Origin: an uncultured eubacterium 1-6
GTDB lineage: Bacteria > Bacillota > Clostridia > Lachnospirales > Lachnospiraceae
Direction of reading: 5' to 3'
DNA: 64,000 nucleotides
NCBI GenBank assembly: GCA_903789595.1
Contig: CAIFEZ010000001.1
Location: forward strand, 259,300 to 323,299
Part shown: piece after piece, positions 9,490 to 19,712 of the stretch
Layout: the number at the start of each line of letters is the position of its first letter
How positions within the stretch are numbered: position 1 is the stretch's first letter
Notes under the pieces: model-generated
The model's input: only the letters and a program-made list of their open reading frames with translations
The model's database searches: none
Told to the model about the DNA's origin: nothing
Position numbers and translations under genes: made by a program

Positions 9490-11028
9490 ATGAGTGATAC
9501 AGACAACGCAATAACCAGGCTCGCCGGATACGGGCTTTACACGGGACTTATTGAGACAGAGGATATCATCTATACGGTCAACCAGCTTCTGATGACGCTC
9601 GGAAAGGACAGCTATGAGGGCAGTCGGGAAGAAGTAATGGCATACGCGTCAACGCTGAACGATGAGCGGATCGCATCGGGAACGGAGCTTGAAGAGACAC
9701 TGAAGGAGCTGACCGACGACGCGGTCTCGAGGGGGCTGACCGGCGGAGACAGCACCGTCTACCGAGATCTTTTTGACACCCGCCTGATGGGATGTCTGAC
9801 GCCGAGACCCTTTGAAGTGATCCGTAAATTCCGGAAGCTGTACGAGGAATCTCCGGTGAAGGCGACCGACTGGTATTATGATTTTTCCAGAAATACGGAT
9901 TACATCCGCAGATATCGGATCGCGAAGGATATGAAGTGGAAGGTTCCGACAGAGTACGGAGACTTGGACATCACCATCAATCTGTCAAAGCCGGAAAAGG
10001 ACCCGAAGGCTATCGCGGCGGCGAGAAATGCGAAGCAGTCGGGATATCCGAAATGTCAGCTCTGCAGGGAGAATGAGGGCTATGCCGGGAGAGTCGATCA
10101 TCCGGCGCGGGAAAACCACAGGGTAATACCGGTGACCATTCAGAATTCCGAATGGTGCTTCCAGTATTCTCCGTATGTGTATTATAACGAGCACTGTATT
10201 GTCTTCAACTCGCGGCATATCCCGATGAAGATCGAGCACGCGACCTTCTGCAAGCTTTTCGATTTTGTAAAGATGTTTCCGCATTACTTTGTCGGATCGA
10301 ATGCGGATCTTCCGATTGTAGGAGGATCCATACTCAGCCACGATCATTTCCAGGGCGGCCACTACGAGTTTGCAATGGCAAAGGCGCCGGTGGAGCGAAG
10401 CTTCCTCGTACCCGGATTCGAGGATGTGAATTCCGGAATCGTGAAATGGCCGATGTCCTGCATCCGTCTCTCCGGTCCGGATACCGGCCGTATCATTGCG
10501 CTCGCGGACAGAATCCTCGGCGCCTGGAGAGGGTATACAGACGAAGACGCATTCATCTATGCCGAGACAGACGGAACCCCGCACAACACGATCACACCGA
10601 TCGCGCGGAAACGCGGAGACAATTACGAGCTGGATCTCGTGCTCCGGAACAATATCACAACAGAAGAGCACCCGCTCGGCGTCTTCCATCCGCACGCGGA
10701 GCTGCACCATATCAAAAAAGAAAACATCGGACTGATTGAGGTGATGGGGCTTGCGGTACTTCCGGCCAGACTCAAGAAGGAGATGGCGGATCTCAGAGAA
10801 GCCATGCTCGCAGGGCGTGATCTGCGTTCGGACGAGGAACTGGCGAAGCATGCGGACTGGGCAGATCAGATTGTGAAGCATCACGGCGCGCTCGACAGGA
10901 CGAATATCGATGAGATTCTGAAAGAAGAAATCGGAAAGGTGTTCATGCTTGTGCTGGAGGATGCCGGCGTATTCAAACGCACGCCGGAAGGACAGGAAGC
11001 CTTCGGCCGCTTCATTCGTTCTCTGTGA
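9490..11028 (+). CDS. galT: UDP-glucose--hexose-1-phosphate uridylyltransferase (Firmicute type)
   Basis: NTDYIRRYRI, NEHCIVFNSRHIPM and GGSILSHDHFQGGHYEF; start chosen at MSDTDNAITRL. Confidence 0.95.
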   Translation: MSDTDNAITRLAGYGLYTGLIETEDIIYTVNQLLMTLGKDSYEGSREEVMAYASTLNDERIASGTELEETLKELTDDAVSRGLTGGDSTVYRDLFDTRLMGCLTPRPFEVIRKFRKLYEESPVKATDWYYDFSRNTDYIRRYRIAKDMKWKVPTEYGDLDITINLSKPEKDPKAIAAARNAKQSGYPKCQLCRENEGYAGRVDHPARENHRVIPVTIQNSEWCFQYSPYVYYNEHCIVFNSRHIPMKIEHATFCKLFDFVKMFPHYFVGSNADLPIVGGSILSHDHFQGGHYEFAMAKAPVERSFLVPGFEDVNSGIVKWPMSCIRLSGPDTGRIIALADRILGAWRGYTDEDAFIYAETDGTPHNTITPIARKRGDNYELDLVLRNNITTEEHPLGVFHPHAELHHIKKENIGLIEVMGLAVLPARLKKEMADLREAMLAGRDLRSDEELAKHADWADQIVKHHGALDRTNIDEILKEEIGKVFMLVLEDAGVFKRTPEGQEAFGRFIRSL

Positions 11029-11038
11029 GGAAGGTTTT

Positions 11039-11716
11039 ATGAGCGAAAAGATCGTATTTGAAAAGCCGGGCAATTTCCTGTATCCCGTTCCGGCGGTCAT
11101 GGTCAGCATGGCTGGAGAGGCGCCCGGACAGACAAATCGGAGCGATCGGGAGAAGCCGGACATCGCGGCATACGATGCGGCGGGCATTCCGAACATCATC
11201 ACGGTCGCATGGGCGGGCACGGTCTGTTCCGATCCGCCGATGCTGTCGATCTCCGTCCGCCGAAGCCGGTATTCCTGGCATCTGCTGAAGGAACACGGGG
11301 AGTTTGTTGTAAACCTGACCACAGACCGGCTGGTGCGCGCGGCGGACTTCTGCGGCGTGAGATCCGGTAGGGATCTGAATAAATTTGAAGCCTGCCATCT
11401 GACACCCGGAAAGGGCATCCGGGTTCAGGCCCCGGTCATTGAGGAATCACCGGTGAATATCGAGTGCAGAGTAAAGCAGGTCCTGGAGCTCGGAAGTCAT
11501 GACATGTTCCTCGCCGAGGTCGTCTGCATTCAGGCAGACGGCCGGTATATGGATGAGAAGGGCGGCTTCCGGCTTGAGAAAGCAGGGCTGACCGCTTATT
11601 CCCACGGAAGGTATTACGAGCTCGGAAGAGAACTGGGCAGTTTCGGGTACTCGGTCAGGAAGAAGAGCGGAAAAACAAAAAAGCGCGGGCAGGTTTCCGG
11701 AAGCAGAAGAAAATAA
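11039..11716 (+). CDS. Flavin reductase family protein
   Basis: NIITVAWAGTVCSDPPMLSISVRRSRYSWHLLKEHGEFVVNL; start at MSEKIVFEKPG. Confidence 0.9.
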   Translation: MSEKIVFEKPGNFLYPVPAVMVSMAGEAPGQTNRSDREKPDIAAYDAAGIPNIITVAWAGTVCSDPPMLSISVRRSRYSWHLLKEHGEFVVNLTTDRLVRAADFCGVRSGRDLNKFEACHLTPGKGIRVQAPVIEESPVNIECRVKQVLELGSHDMFLAEVVCIQADGRYMDEKGGFRLEKAGLTAYSHGRYYELGRELGSFGYSVRKKSGKTKKRGQVSGSRRK

Positions 11717-11763
11717 GCAGTCTTCAAAACCGGATCCGTTCACGCTTAACCGGTACTGATCAG

Positions 11764-11810
11764 GCAGGGCTGTGAAATCCCTGTCTTGTCAGTTGTGCGT
11801 GAACAGTAAC
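11764..11810 (+). repeat. CTGTRAAA-loop hairpin element, copy B
   Basis: GGCAGGG-ctgtgaaat-CCCTGTC, with an outer GTTCACGC/GCGTGAAC pairing (11738-11745 with 11803-11810). Confidence 0.6.
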
Positions 11811-11842
11811 GACCACCCTGAAAAAAGACCACCCTGAAAAAA
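11811..11842. repeat. 16-bp tandem repeat x2
   Basis: gaccaccctgaaaaaa repeated exactly. Confidence 0.9.
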
Positions 11843-11865
11843 GTTTTGAAAAATTAAAAATACAG

Positions 11866-11894
11866 TTGACAATCCCGAAAAGGTCTGTTAAGAT
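11866..11894 (+). promoter_or_regulatory. Sigma70-type promoter for tRNA-Leu
   Basis: TTGACA, 17-nt spacer, TAAGAT. Confidence 0.75.
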
Positions 11895-11946
11895 AATCAT
11901 CGTTGTGAGCGACAGAAAACGCACACGACATTCAATATCAGTAAAT

Positions 11947-12030
11947 GCAGGAATGGCGGAATTGGCAGACGCGCAGGCTTCAGGTGCCTGTGGTAGCAAT
12001 ACTGTGCGGGTTCAAGTCCCGCTTCCTGCA
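11947..12030 (+). tRNA. tRNA-Leu (anticodon CAG)
   Basis: Acceptor GCAGGAA/TTCCTGC, anticodon arm CAGGC-TTCAGGT-GCCTG, T arm GTTCAAGTC, variable arm present. Confidence 0.95.
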
Positions 12031-12120
12031 CTTTCTTTTTGCCCGAAAACAGGAAACGGAAAGAAGAGGCCGGTAAGCATTGATGCCAGTTACTTTGATC
12101 ACAGAAGAATGAACAGGAGA

Positions 12121-12158
12121 GCCACAGGAGCACGTATTCGTGTTCCCGTGGCTTTTCT
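12121..12158 (+). terminator. Rho-independent terminator after tRNA-Leu
   Basis: gccacaggagcac-gtattc-gtgttcccgtggc followed by T-rich tract. Confidence 0.8.
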
Positions 12159-12347
12159 TTTTATTTTTCAATTTCGTAATTTTAAGAGGAAAGATTCACG
12201 AACCTGTGCTATAATCGGGCAGAAGAAACATGCAACGAAATCATATGCGCTTCGCGGGCTGTAAATAAAAGCATCCATAAAAGCTTTTATCCTGCAGACG
12301 GAGCGCTGCTTGCTGTAGAGGCTACGGATTGTACAAGGAGCACGCAA

Positions 12348-13505
12348 ATGAAAGCTTATTTGATTCTGGAAGACGGGCATGTATTTACGGGAAAAAGTAT
12401 AGGATCCAGAAAGACTGTCATAAGCGAGATCGTCTTCAATACATCGATGACCGGTTATGAGGAAGTTCTGACGGATCCGTCCTACTCGGGACAAGCTGTC
12501 TGCATGACATATCCTTTGATCGGCAACTACGGGATCTGCTATAAAGATCAGGAGTCTCTGAGACCCTATATGGATGGCTTCATTGTTCATGAGCTGTCAA
12601 GGGTTCCCAGCAATTTCCGCGAAGAGGACACCATTCAGGCATTCCTGAAGCGCTATGATGTTCCAGGCATCGAGGGAATTGACACGCGTGCGCTGACGAA
12701 GATCCTTCGCGAGTCCGGCACGATGAACGGCATGATCACGACAAGTCCCGATGTTGTGCCGGAGGAAGTGCTTCCGCAGATCCGGGCGTACCGAACCGGG
12801 AATGAGGTGGAAGAGGTCACCTGCACGGAGAAGGAATTCTGGCCGGCGACAGATACCGTTGTCGGAGGCATTACGAGCCCGGCCTACAAGGACGCGGATC
12901 CCGAGGCTCCGGTATCCGGAAAGCGGACCGGACGGAAGTACAGAGTAGCTCTGATGGATTTCGGCGTGAAATACAACATCATTCGCTCTCTGAATCAGAG
13001 AGGCTGTGACGTCACGGTGTATCCGGCCTGGACGAAGGCGGAAGAGGTTCTCGCCGGTCATCCGGACGGAATCATGCTGACAAACGGTCCCGGCGACCCG
13101 AAGGACTGTCCGGGCGAGATCCGTGAGGTTCGGAAGCTTTACGAGTCGGACGTGCCGATCTACGCGATCTGCATGGGCCATCAGCTTATGGCGCTTGCCG
13201 CCGGATTCAACACAAAGAAGATGAAATACGGCCACAGAGGAGGAAACCACCCGGTAAAGGATCTGGAAACCGGACGGGTCTATATCACCTCGCAGAATCA
13301 CGGATATGTGGTCGATACGGACACGGTAGACCCGGAGATCGCCGAGCCTGCCTACGTGAATGTAAATGACAGGACGAACGAAGGACTCCGCTATAAAGGA
13401 AAGAATATTTTTACAACGCAGTTTCATCCTGAGGCGTGCCCCGGTCCGCAGGATTCCGCATATCTGTTTGACAAATTTATCCGAATGATGGGAGGTGACC
13501 AGTAA
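12348..13505 (+). CDS. carA: Carbamoyl-phosphate synthase small subunit
   Basis: LTNGPGDPKDC, YAICMGHQLMALAAG and TQFHPEACPGP glutaminase motifs. Confidence 0.97.
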   Translation: MKAYLILEDGHVFTGKSIGSRKTVISEIVFNTSMTGYEEVLTDPSYSGQAVCMTYPLIGNYGICYKDQESLRPYMDGFIVHELSRVPSNFREEDTIQAFLKRYDVPGIEGIDTRALTKILRESGTMNGMITTSPDVVPEEVLPQIRAYRTGNEVEEVTCTEKEFWPATDTVVGGITSPAYKDADPEAPVSGKRTGRKYRVALMDFGVKYNIIRSLNQRGCDVTVYPAWTKAEEVLAGHPDGIMLTNGPGDPKDCPGEIREVRKLYESDVPIYAICMGHQLMALAAGFNTKKMKYGHRGGNHPVKDLETGRVYITSQNHGYVVDTDTVDPEIAEPAYVNVNDRTNEGLRYKGKNIFTTQFHPEACPGPQDSAYLFDKFIRMMGGDQ

Positions 13506-16500
13506 TGTCCAGAGATATGAGTATAAAGAAGGTTCTGGTAATCGGTTCCGGTCCTATCGTCATCGGACAGGCGGCGGAGTTTGACTATGCTGGTACACAG
13601 TGCTGCCGTTCCCTGAAGGAAGAGGGTGTCGAGGTTGTGCTTCTGAATTCCAACCCGGCCACCATCATGACGGATGGAGATATTGCGGACAAGGTCTATA
13701 TCGAGCCGCTGACCGTTGAGGTTGTGGAACAGCTGATTCTGAAGGAAAAGCCTGACAGCGTGCTTCCGACCATGGGAGGACAGGCGGGGCTGAATCTCGC
13801 CATGGAGCTGGAGGACCGCGGATTTCTCAAGGAGAATAATGTACGGCTGATCGGTACCACCTCTCTTACGATCAAGAAGGCAGAAGACCGTCAGATGTTC
13901 AAGGACACCATGGAGAAAATCGGAGAGCCGGTAGCGGCTTCCGAGGTCGTTCACAGCCTGGAGCACGGCATACGGTTTGCGGAGAAAATCGGCTATCCGG
14001 TGGTGCTTCGTCCTGCTTATACGCTCGGAGGCTCGGGCGGCGGAATCGCTCACGATGAGAACGAGCTGCGCGAGATCCTGGCCAACGGACTCCGGCTTTC
14101 CCGCGTGCATGAGGTGCTGGTCGAGCGTTACATCGGCGGCTGGAAGGAAATCGAGTACGAGGTAATGCGCGATTCCGCGGGAAATGTCATCACCGTCTGC
14201 AACATGGAGAACATAGATCCGGTCGGCGTTCACACCGGCGATTCCATCGTCGTCGCCCCGTCTCAGACGCTCGGAGACAAGGAGTATCAGATGCTCCGGA
14301 CATCTGCCCTGAACATCATCACCGAGCTGGGCATCACGGGCGGCTGCAATGTGCAGTATGCTCTGAATCCGGACAGCTTCGAGTATTGTGTCATCGAGGT
14401 CAATCCGCGTGTGAGCCGTTCCTCAGCGCTTGCCTCCAAGGCCACCGGTTATCCGATCGCGAAGGTCGCGGCGAAGATCGCTCTCGGCTATACGCTGGAT
14501 GAGATTCCGAATGCTATCACGAAGAAGACCTTCGCCAGTTTCGAGCCGATGCTGGACTACTGTGTCGTCAAGATCCCAAGGCTTCCGTTTGATAAGTTCA
14601 TTACAGCGAAGCGAACGTTGACGACGCAGATGAAGGCTACCGGCGAGGTCATGAGCATCTGCACGAATTTCGAGGGAGCTCTGATGAAGGCGATCCGCTC
14701 CCTCGAGCAGCATGTGGATTCTCTGATGAGCTATGATTTCTCAGATCTCTCCGAGGAGCAGCTGATTCACGATCTGTCCATCATCGATGATATGCGGATC
14801 TGGAGAATCGCGGAGGCGGTGAGAAGAGGAATCCCGTATGACCGGATTCATTCCATCACGAAGATTGACATCTGGTTCATCGACAAGATCGCCAGACTCG
14901 TGGAGATGGAGAATACGCTGAAGAGCGGGAAGCTCGACGTGGAGACCCTGTGCGAGGCAAAGCGCATGGAATTCCCGGATTATCTGATCGCAAAGCTGAA
15001 TGGCTCTCTTTCTGAGGAAGAGGTCAAGAAGATGCGGAAGCAGGCGGGAATCACCGCCGCGTACAAGATGGTTGACACCTGTGCCGCAGAGTTCTCCGCG
15101 GAGACACCATACTTCTACTCGGTTTACGGGGGCGAGAACGAGGCGGTTTCCACCGGAGACCGGAAGAAGGTTCTCGTGCTCGGATCCGGCCCGATCCGGA
15201 TCGGCCAGGGAATTGAGTTCGATTTCTGCTCGGTTCACGCGACCTGGGCGTTTGAAAAGGAAGGTTACGAAACCATTATCATCAACAACAACCCGGAGAC
15301 AGTCTCCACGGACTTCGACATCGCGGATAAGCTCTATTTTGAGCCGCTGACGCCGGAGGACGTGGAAAACGTAGTGAATGTCGAGCATCCGGACGGAGCT
15401 GTCGTGCAGTTCGGCGGGCAGACGGCGATCAAGCTGACCGAGGCACTGATGAAGATGGGCGTTCCGATCCTCGGCACCTCCGCGTCAGACGTGGATGCGG
15501 CCGAAGACAGGGAGAGATTTGACCAGATCCTCCGTCAGACCGGAATTCCGAGGGCTTCGGGCGGCACCGTATTCACGGCGGAAGAGGGCGTAAAGGTTGC
15601 CAATGAGCTCGGCTACCCGGTTCTGGTGCGTCCGTCCTACGTTCTCGGCGGACAGGGCATGCAGATCGCGATCAGCGATGACGACATCCGTGAATATATC
15701 GGTGTCATCAACCGATACACGCAGGAGCACCCGATTCTCGTCGACAAATATCTGGCGGGAACCGAGATTGAGGTCGATGCGGTCTGTGACGGCGAGGACA
15801 TCCTGATCCCCGGTATCATGCAGCATATCGAGCGGGCAGGCATTCACTCCGGAGACAGCATTTCCGTGTATCCGGCGAAGGATCTTTCGGATGAAATCAA
15901 GAAGAAGATCGAGACCGACACCCGGAAGCTCGCAAACGCGCTACACGTTCTCGGAATGATCAACATTCAGTTTATCGTATACAAGAACGAGGTGTATGTC
16001 ATCGAGGTGAACCCGAGATCCTCGCGAACCGTTCCTTATATCAGCAAGGTCACCGGAATTCCGATCGTTCCGCTCGCGGCGCAGGTGATTCTCGGCCATA
16101 AGATCCGTGAGCTCGGATACGAGCCCGGCCTTCAGCCGGAGGCAGACTACATGGCGATCAAGATGCCCGTCTTCTCGTTTGAGAAGATCCGTGACGCGGA
16201 CATCAGCCTCGGACCGGAGATGAAATCCACCGGGGAATGTCTCGGAATCGCGAAGTCCTTCAATGAGGCACTTTACAAGGCCTTCATCGGTGCCGGCGTG
16301 CGCCTTCCGAAATACAAGAATATGATCGTTACCGTCCGCGACAGCGAGAAGGAGGAGATCACACCGATCATTAAGAGATTTGAAAATCTCGGATATAAGA
16401 TTTTCTCAACCCGCGGAACCGCGAAGTATCTGACGGAACACGGCGTTCACGCCGTTCCGGTCAATAAAATCGAGCAGCCGAGCCCGAATCTTATGGATCT

Positions 16501-16729
16501 GATTCTCGGCCATAAGATTGATCTGGTTATCGATATACCGGAGCAGGGCGCCGAGCACTCCAGAGATGGATTTGTGATCCGAAGAAATGCCATCGAAACC
16601 GGCGTAAATGTCATCACGGCGGTGGATACGGCAAGAGCGCTGGCCACTTCCCTGGAGAACACAGATATCAAGACGCTGGATCTGATCGATATTGCCAGGA
16701 TTCTGAAACGAGGAAACAGAAACGAATAG
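13505..16729 (+). CDS. carB: Carbamoyl-phosphate synthase large subunit
   Basis: 1074 aa duplicated ATP-grasp protein, SGPIVIGQAAEFDYAGTQ and GSGPIRIGQGIEFDF. Confidence 0.97.
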   Translation: MSRDMSIKKVLVIGSGPIVIGQAAEFDYAGTQCCRSLKEEGVEVVLLNSNPATIMTDGDIADKVYIEPLTVEVVEQLILKEKPDSVLPTMGGQAGLNLAMELEDRGFLKENNVRLIGTTSLTIKKAEDRQMFKDTMEKIGEPVAASEVVHSLEHGIRFAEKIGYPVVLRPAYTLGGSGGGIAHDENELREILANGLRLSRVHEVLVERYIGGWKEIEYEVMRDSAGNVITVCNMENIDPVGVHTGDSIVVAPSQTLGDKEYQMLRTSALNIITELGITGGCNVQYALNPDSFEYCVIEVNPRVSRSSALASKATGYPIAKVAAKIALGYTLDEIPNAITKKTFASFEPMLDYCVVKIPRLPFDKFITAKRTLTTQMKATGEVMSICTNFEGALMKAIRSLEQHVDSLMSYDFSDLSEEQLIHDLSIIDDMRIWRIAEAVRRGIPYDRIHSITKIDIWFIDKIARLVEMENTLKSGKLDVETLCEAKRMEFPDYLIAKLNGSLSEEEVKKMRKQAGITAAYKMVDTCAAEFSAETPYFYSVYGGENEAVSTGDRKKVLVLGSGPIRIGQGIEFDFCSVHATWAFEKEGYETIIINNNPETVSTDFDIADKLYFEPLTPEDVENVVNVEHPDGAVVQFGGQTAIKLTEALMKMGVPILGTSASDVDAAEDRERFDQILRQTGIPRASGGTVFTAEEGVKVANELGYPVLVRPSYVLGGQGMQIAISDDDIREYIGVINRYTQEHPILVDKYLAGTEIEVDAVCDGEDILIPGIMQHIERAGIHSGDSISVYPAKDLSDEIKKKIETDTRKLANALHVLGMINIQFIVYKNEVYVIEVNPRSSRTVPYISKVTGIPIVPLAAQVILGHKIRELGYEPGLQPEADYMAIKMPVFSFEKIRDADISLGPEMKSTGECLGIAKSFNEALYKAFIGAGVRLPKYKNMIVTVRDSEKEEITPIIKRFENLGYKIFSTRGTAKYLTEHGVHAVPVNKIEQPSPNLMDLILGHKIDLVIDIPEQGAEHSRDGFVIRRNAIETGVNVITAVDTARALATSLENTDIKTLDLIDIARILKRGNRNE

Positions 16730-16741
16730 AAGTCAGAGGAA

Positions 16742-16785
16742 AATCCGGTTTTTACCAAAGCTGTAAAGACCGGATTCCTTTGTCT
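16742..16785 (+). terminator. Probable Rho-independent terminator after carB
   Basis: AATCCGGT...ACCGGATT followed by cctttgtctt. Confidence 0.6.
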
Positions 16786-16868
16786 TACCGCAGCCGCTCC
16801 TGTTCACGGCATGCGATTTTTGTTTTTATGTGAACCGCAGCCTGTAACCAGAATAAGGAAAAGGAAAA

Positions 16869-17765
16869 ATGTTTATTACATTGTTAAAAACGATTATACT
16901 GGGTATTGTAGAGGGAATTACCGAGTGGCTTCCGATCAGCAGTACCGGCCACCTGATTATCTTCCAGAAGATTCTGAATCTCGGAATGAGCGATGCCTTC
17001 GTCAGCATGTTCGATGTCGTCATCCAGTTCGGCGCGATCATGGCTGTCGTGGTGATCTATTTCAAAAAGCTGTGGCCCTTCCACACATCAAAGAACGCGC
17101 CGGCAAGGACGCAGTTTTCCAAGCCGCAGACCGAAGGCGCCGCCGGAGGCTTTCAGAGATTCGCCGACCGGTATATCTATATGGACAAAATCGTTCTCTG
17201 GCTGAAGATCATTGTCTCAGTCATTCCGGCAATCATCATCGGATTTCCGCTTAACGACTGGATGGATGCGCACCTGTATAATCCGCAGGTGGTATCCGCG
17301 ATGCTTATCATCTACGGTATTCTGTTCATTGTTATTGAAAACCGCAACAAGGACAGAGAACCCAGAGTATCGAAAATCAGCCGGATTTCCTTCAGGGACG
17401 CTCTGATCATCGGAATCTTCCAGTGTCTGGCGATGGTTCCGGGCACCTCCCGTTCCGGTGCCACAATCATCGGCGGCATTCTGATCGGCTTGTCCAGGAC
17501 GACGGCTGCGGAATACACCTTCTATCTCGCGATCCCGACGATGCTGGGCGCTTCCGTGCTGAAGCTCGCAAAGTTCGGTCTTGCCTTCACGGCGATGGAG
17601 ACGGCGGTGCTTCTGCTCGGCTGTGTCGTTTCTTTTGTGGTATCGATCTTTGTCATCAAGTTCCTGATGAGTTATATCCGCAGACATGATTTCAAGGTAT
17701 TCGGCTGGTATCGGATTGTTCTGGGCGCTGTCGTGATCATCCTTGGAATCGCCGGGGTCATCTGA
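16869..17765 (+). CDS. uppP: Undecaprenyl-diphosphate phosphatase
   Basis: GIVEGITEWLPISSTGHLI and MVPGTSRSGATI motifs. Confidence 0.96.
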   Translation: MFITLLKTIILGIVEGITEWLPISSTGHLIIFQKILNLGMSDAFVSMFDVVIQFGAIMAVVVIYFKKLWPFHTSKNAPARTQFSKPQTEGAAGGFQRFADRYIYMDKIVLWLKIIVSVIPAIIIGFPLNDWMDAHLYNPQVVSAMLIIYGILFIVIENRNKDREPRVSKISRISFRDALIIGIFQCLAMVPGTSRSGATIIGGILIGLSRTTAAEYTFYLAIPTMLGASVLKLAKFGLAFTAMETAVLLLGCVVSFVVSIFVIKFLMSYIRRHDFKVFGWYRIVLGAVVIILGIAGVI

Positions 17766-17897
17766 TCCGCAAAAAACAGCGGGATGTATCCGCCCGCCAG
17801 GCGGCAGAGACCGGATTCGTCACACTGACGGGACAGATCCGCAAAGAACGGTTTTTCTCGTTTCCGGAAAGATAAATCAAACATACAGGAGAATGCA

Positions 17898-18377
17898 ATG
17901 TTTCGAAAATATCTCATTACTTTTATCATATCCATGGTTCCGATCGTCGAACTCAGGGGAGCAATTCCCGTCGCGGCAAAGATGGGTGTTCCGCTCCTTC
18001 ACGCGTATATCATCGCGGTAATCGGAAATATGGTGCCGGTGCCCTTTATCTATTTTTTTGCGAGAAAGATTCTGGAATGGGGAGCTGATAAGAAATTCAT
18101 CGGAAGATTTTTTACCTTCTGTCTGGAAAAAGGAAAGAAGGGCGGAGAAAAGCTGAAGGAGAAGGCCGGCAGAGGACTTTTTGCTGCACTGATGATATTC
18201 GTCGGCATCCCGCTTCCGGGTACCGGCGCGTGGACCGGCACACTGGCTGCGAGCCTTTTGGATATGGGCTTTAAGGAGAGCGTCGTGGCAGTCATGCTCG
18301 GCGTTCTGATGGCCGGAGTCATCATGGGACTTGCATCGGCAGGCGTGATCGGAGCGGCGGGGCTCATTGCGGGATGA
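17898..18377 (+). CDS. Small multidrug-export-like membrane protein (COG2426 type)
   Basis: SMVPIVELRGAIPVAAKMGVP and GIPLPGTGAWTGTLAA. Confidence 0.85.
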   Translation: MFRKYLITFIISMVPIVELRGAIPVAAKMGVPLLHAYIIAVIGNMVPVPFIYFFARKILEWGADKKFIGRFFTFCLEKGKKGGEKLKEKAGRGLFAALMIFVGIPLPGTGAWTGTLAASLLDMGFKESVVAVMLGVLMAGVIMGLASAGVIGAAGLIAG

Positions 18378-18586
18378 TTCAACGCGGAATTCACACGGTT
18401 TTTTACACGCGCTTCGCGTGAGACGATCGTATTCAACTGTATATTTCTTGCGGAGAATTCGTGTCACGTGCGTGAGATAATTCATGTTTGTCTGGATTTT
18501 TTCGCAGAGAATCCGTATCATATGCGCGCGCTCTGAATGCGACGATACGGTATGTGTTATGGTATAGCGATGGGGGATAAAAACAG

Positions 18587-19036
18587 ATGAAATGTCCATA
18601 TTGCAATCAGGAAAATACACGAGTGGTGGATTCCAGACCGGTGGAGGAGGATAACTCTATCCGCCGCCGAAGAGTCTGCGACAAATGCGGCAAGCGGTTT
18701 ACCACCTATGAAAAAATCGAGAATATTCCGGTCATGGTAATCAAGAAGGATATGACGAGGGAACCGTATGACCGGAACAAGCTGTATAAAGGCATCATGC
18801 TCGCCTGCAGGAAACGGGCTGTGTCCGTCAAGCAGATGAATGATATCGTCGATCAGGTGGAAAATGAGATCTACAGCCGTGAGGACAAGGAGATTTCGAG
18901 CCATGAGATCGGTACGATGGTCATGGACAGACTGAAGGACCTGGACCCGGTAGCCTACGTACGATTTGCGTCCGTATACCGTGAATTCAAGGATGTAAAT
19001 ACCTTCATGGAAGAACTCAAGAAACTGCTGAAGTAA
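18587..19036 (+). CDS. nrdR: Transcriptional regulator NrdR
   Basis: MKCPYCNQENTRVVDSRPVEEDNSIRRRRVC zinc ribbon plus ATP-cone. Confidence 0.97.
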   Translation: MKCPYCNQENTRVVDSRPVEEDNSIRRRRVCDKCGKRFTTYEKIENIPVMVIKKDMTREPYDRNKLYKGIMLACRKRAVSVKQMNDIVDQVENEIYSREDKEISSHEIGTMVMDRLKDLDPVAYVRFASVYREFKDVNTFMEELKKLLK

Positions 19037-19070
19037 GGCGGGTGAAGTGCAGAAGTGAAAGGCGGAAGAG

Positions 19071-19580
19071 ATGGCATTTGTACAGAATACATATCAGCAG
19101 CTCTCGTTTGTCGACTCTTTGAATCATCTCAGCGAGCGGGAGAAGAAGCTGCTGGAGCGTTCCTGGGCGAAACCGTTCGGGGACGATATTTTTCCGAAAA
19201 TTGATGAGAGAAGGTTCGCCGGTTTTTACAGCAACAGGAGTCCCAGACCGAATACGCCGGTGAATATCGTGATCGGCGGCATGCTGCTGGAAGAGCTTCT
19301 GGACATGACCGACGAGGAAATGATCGAGACGCTGAATTTTGACGTTCGCTTTCAGTATGCCCTTCACACGACCGTATATGACAGCCAGCCCTTCAGCACC
19401 AATACCTTCCGGCGATTCCGCGCCAGAAATGATGCCAATACCGAAAAAACAGGGGAGGACCTGCTTCGTTCGTATATGAAGGAGCTGATCGATCTCGTGA
19501 TGAACAGCGCGGATCCGAGGCTCAATCCGCTTCTTAGACGCATCCGGGAAAAACAGAAGGCGGCTGTGAGCACGAAGTGA
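19071..19580 (+). pseudogene. Truncated IS1182-like transposase (N-terminal domain only)
   Basis: TPVNIVIGGMLLEELLDMTDEEMIETLNFDVRFQYALHTTVYDSQPFSTNTFRRFRAR is transposase N-terminal-like; no DDE catalytic part follows. Confidence 0.75.
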
Positions 19581-19712
19581 GGAGTCATACGCATCGCACA
19601 AACTGTACAAGCTACGCATTGCAAGAATTGAGCGCAAATGATACAATATCTTCTAATCGAATCTGAGAATAACAGCATCTTTTGCTGATATTACACCTGG
19701 GGAGGTACAGTA

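Noticed and set aside
12268-12300. Hairpin ATAAAAGC...GCTTTTAT upstream of carA as pyrimidine attenuator
   Set aside because: Short AT-rich stem without a clear U-tract or PyrR-type anti-antiterminator; insufficient support.
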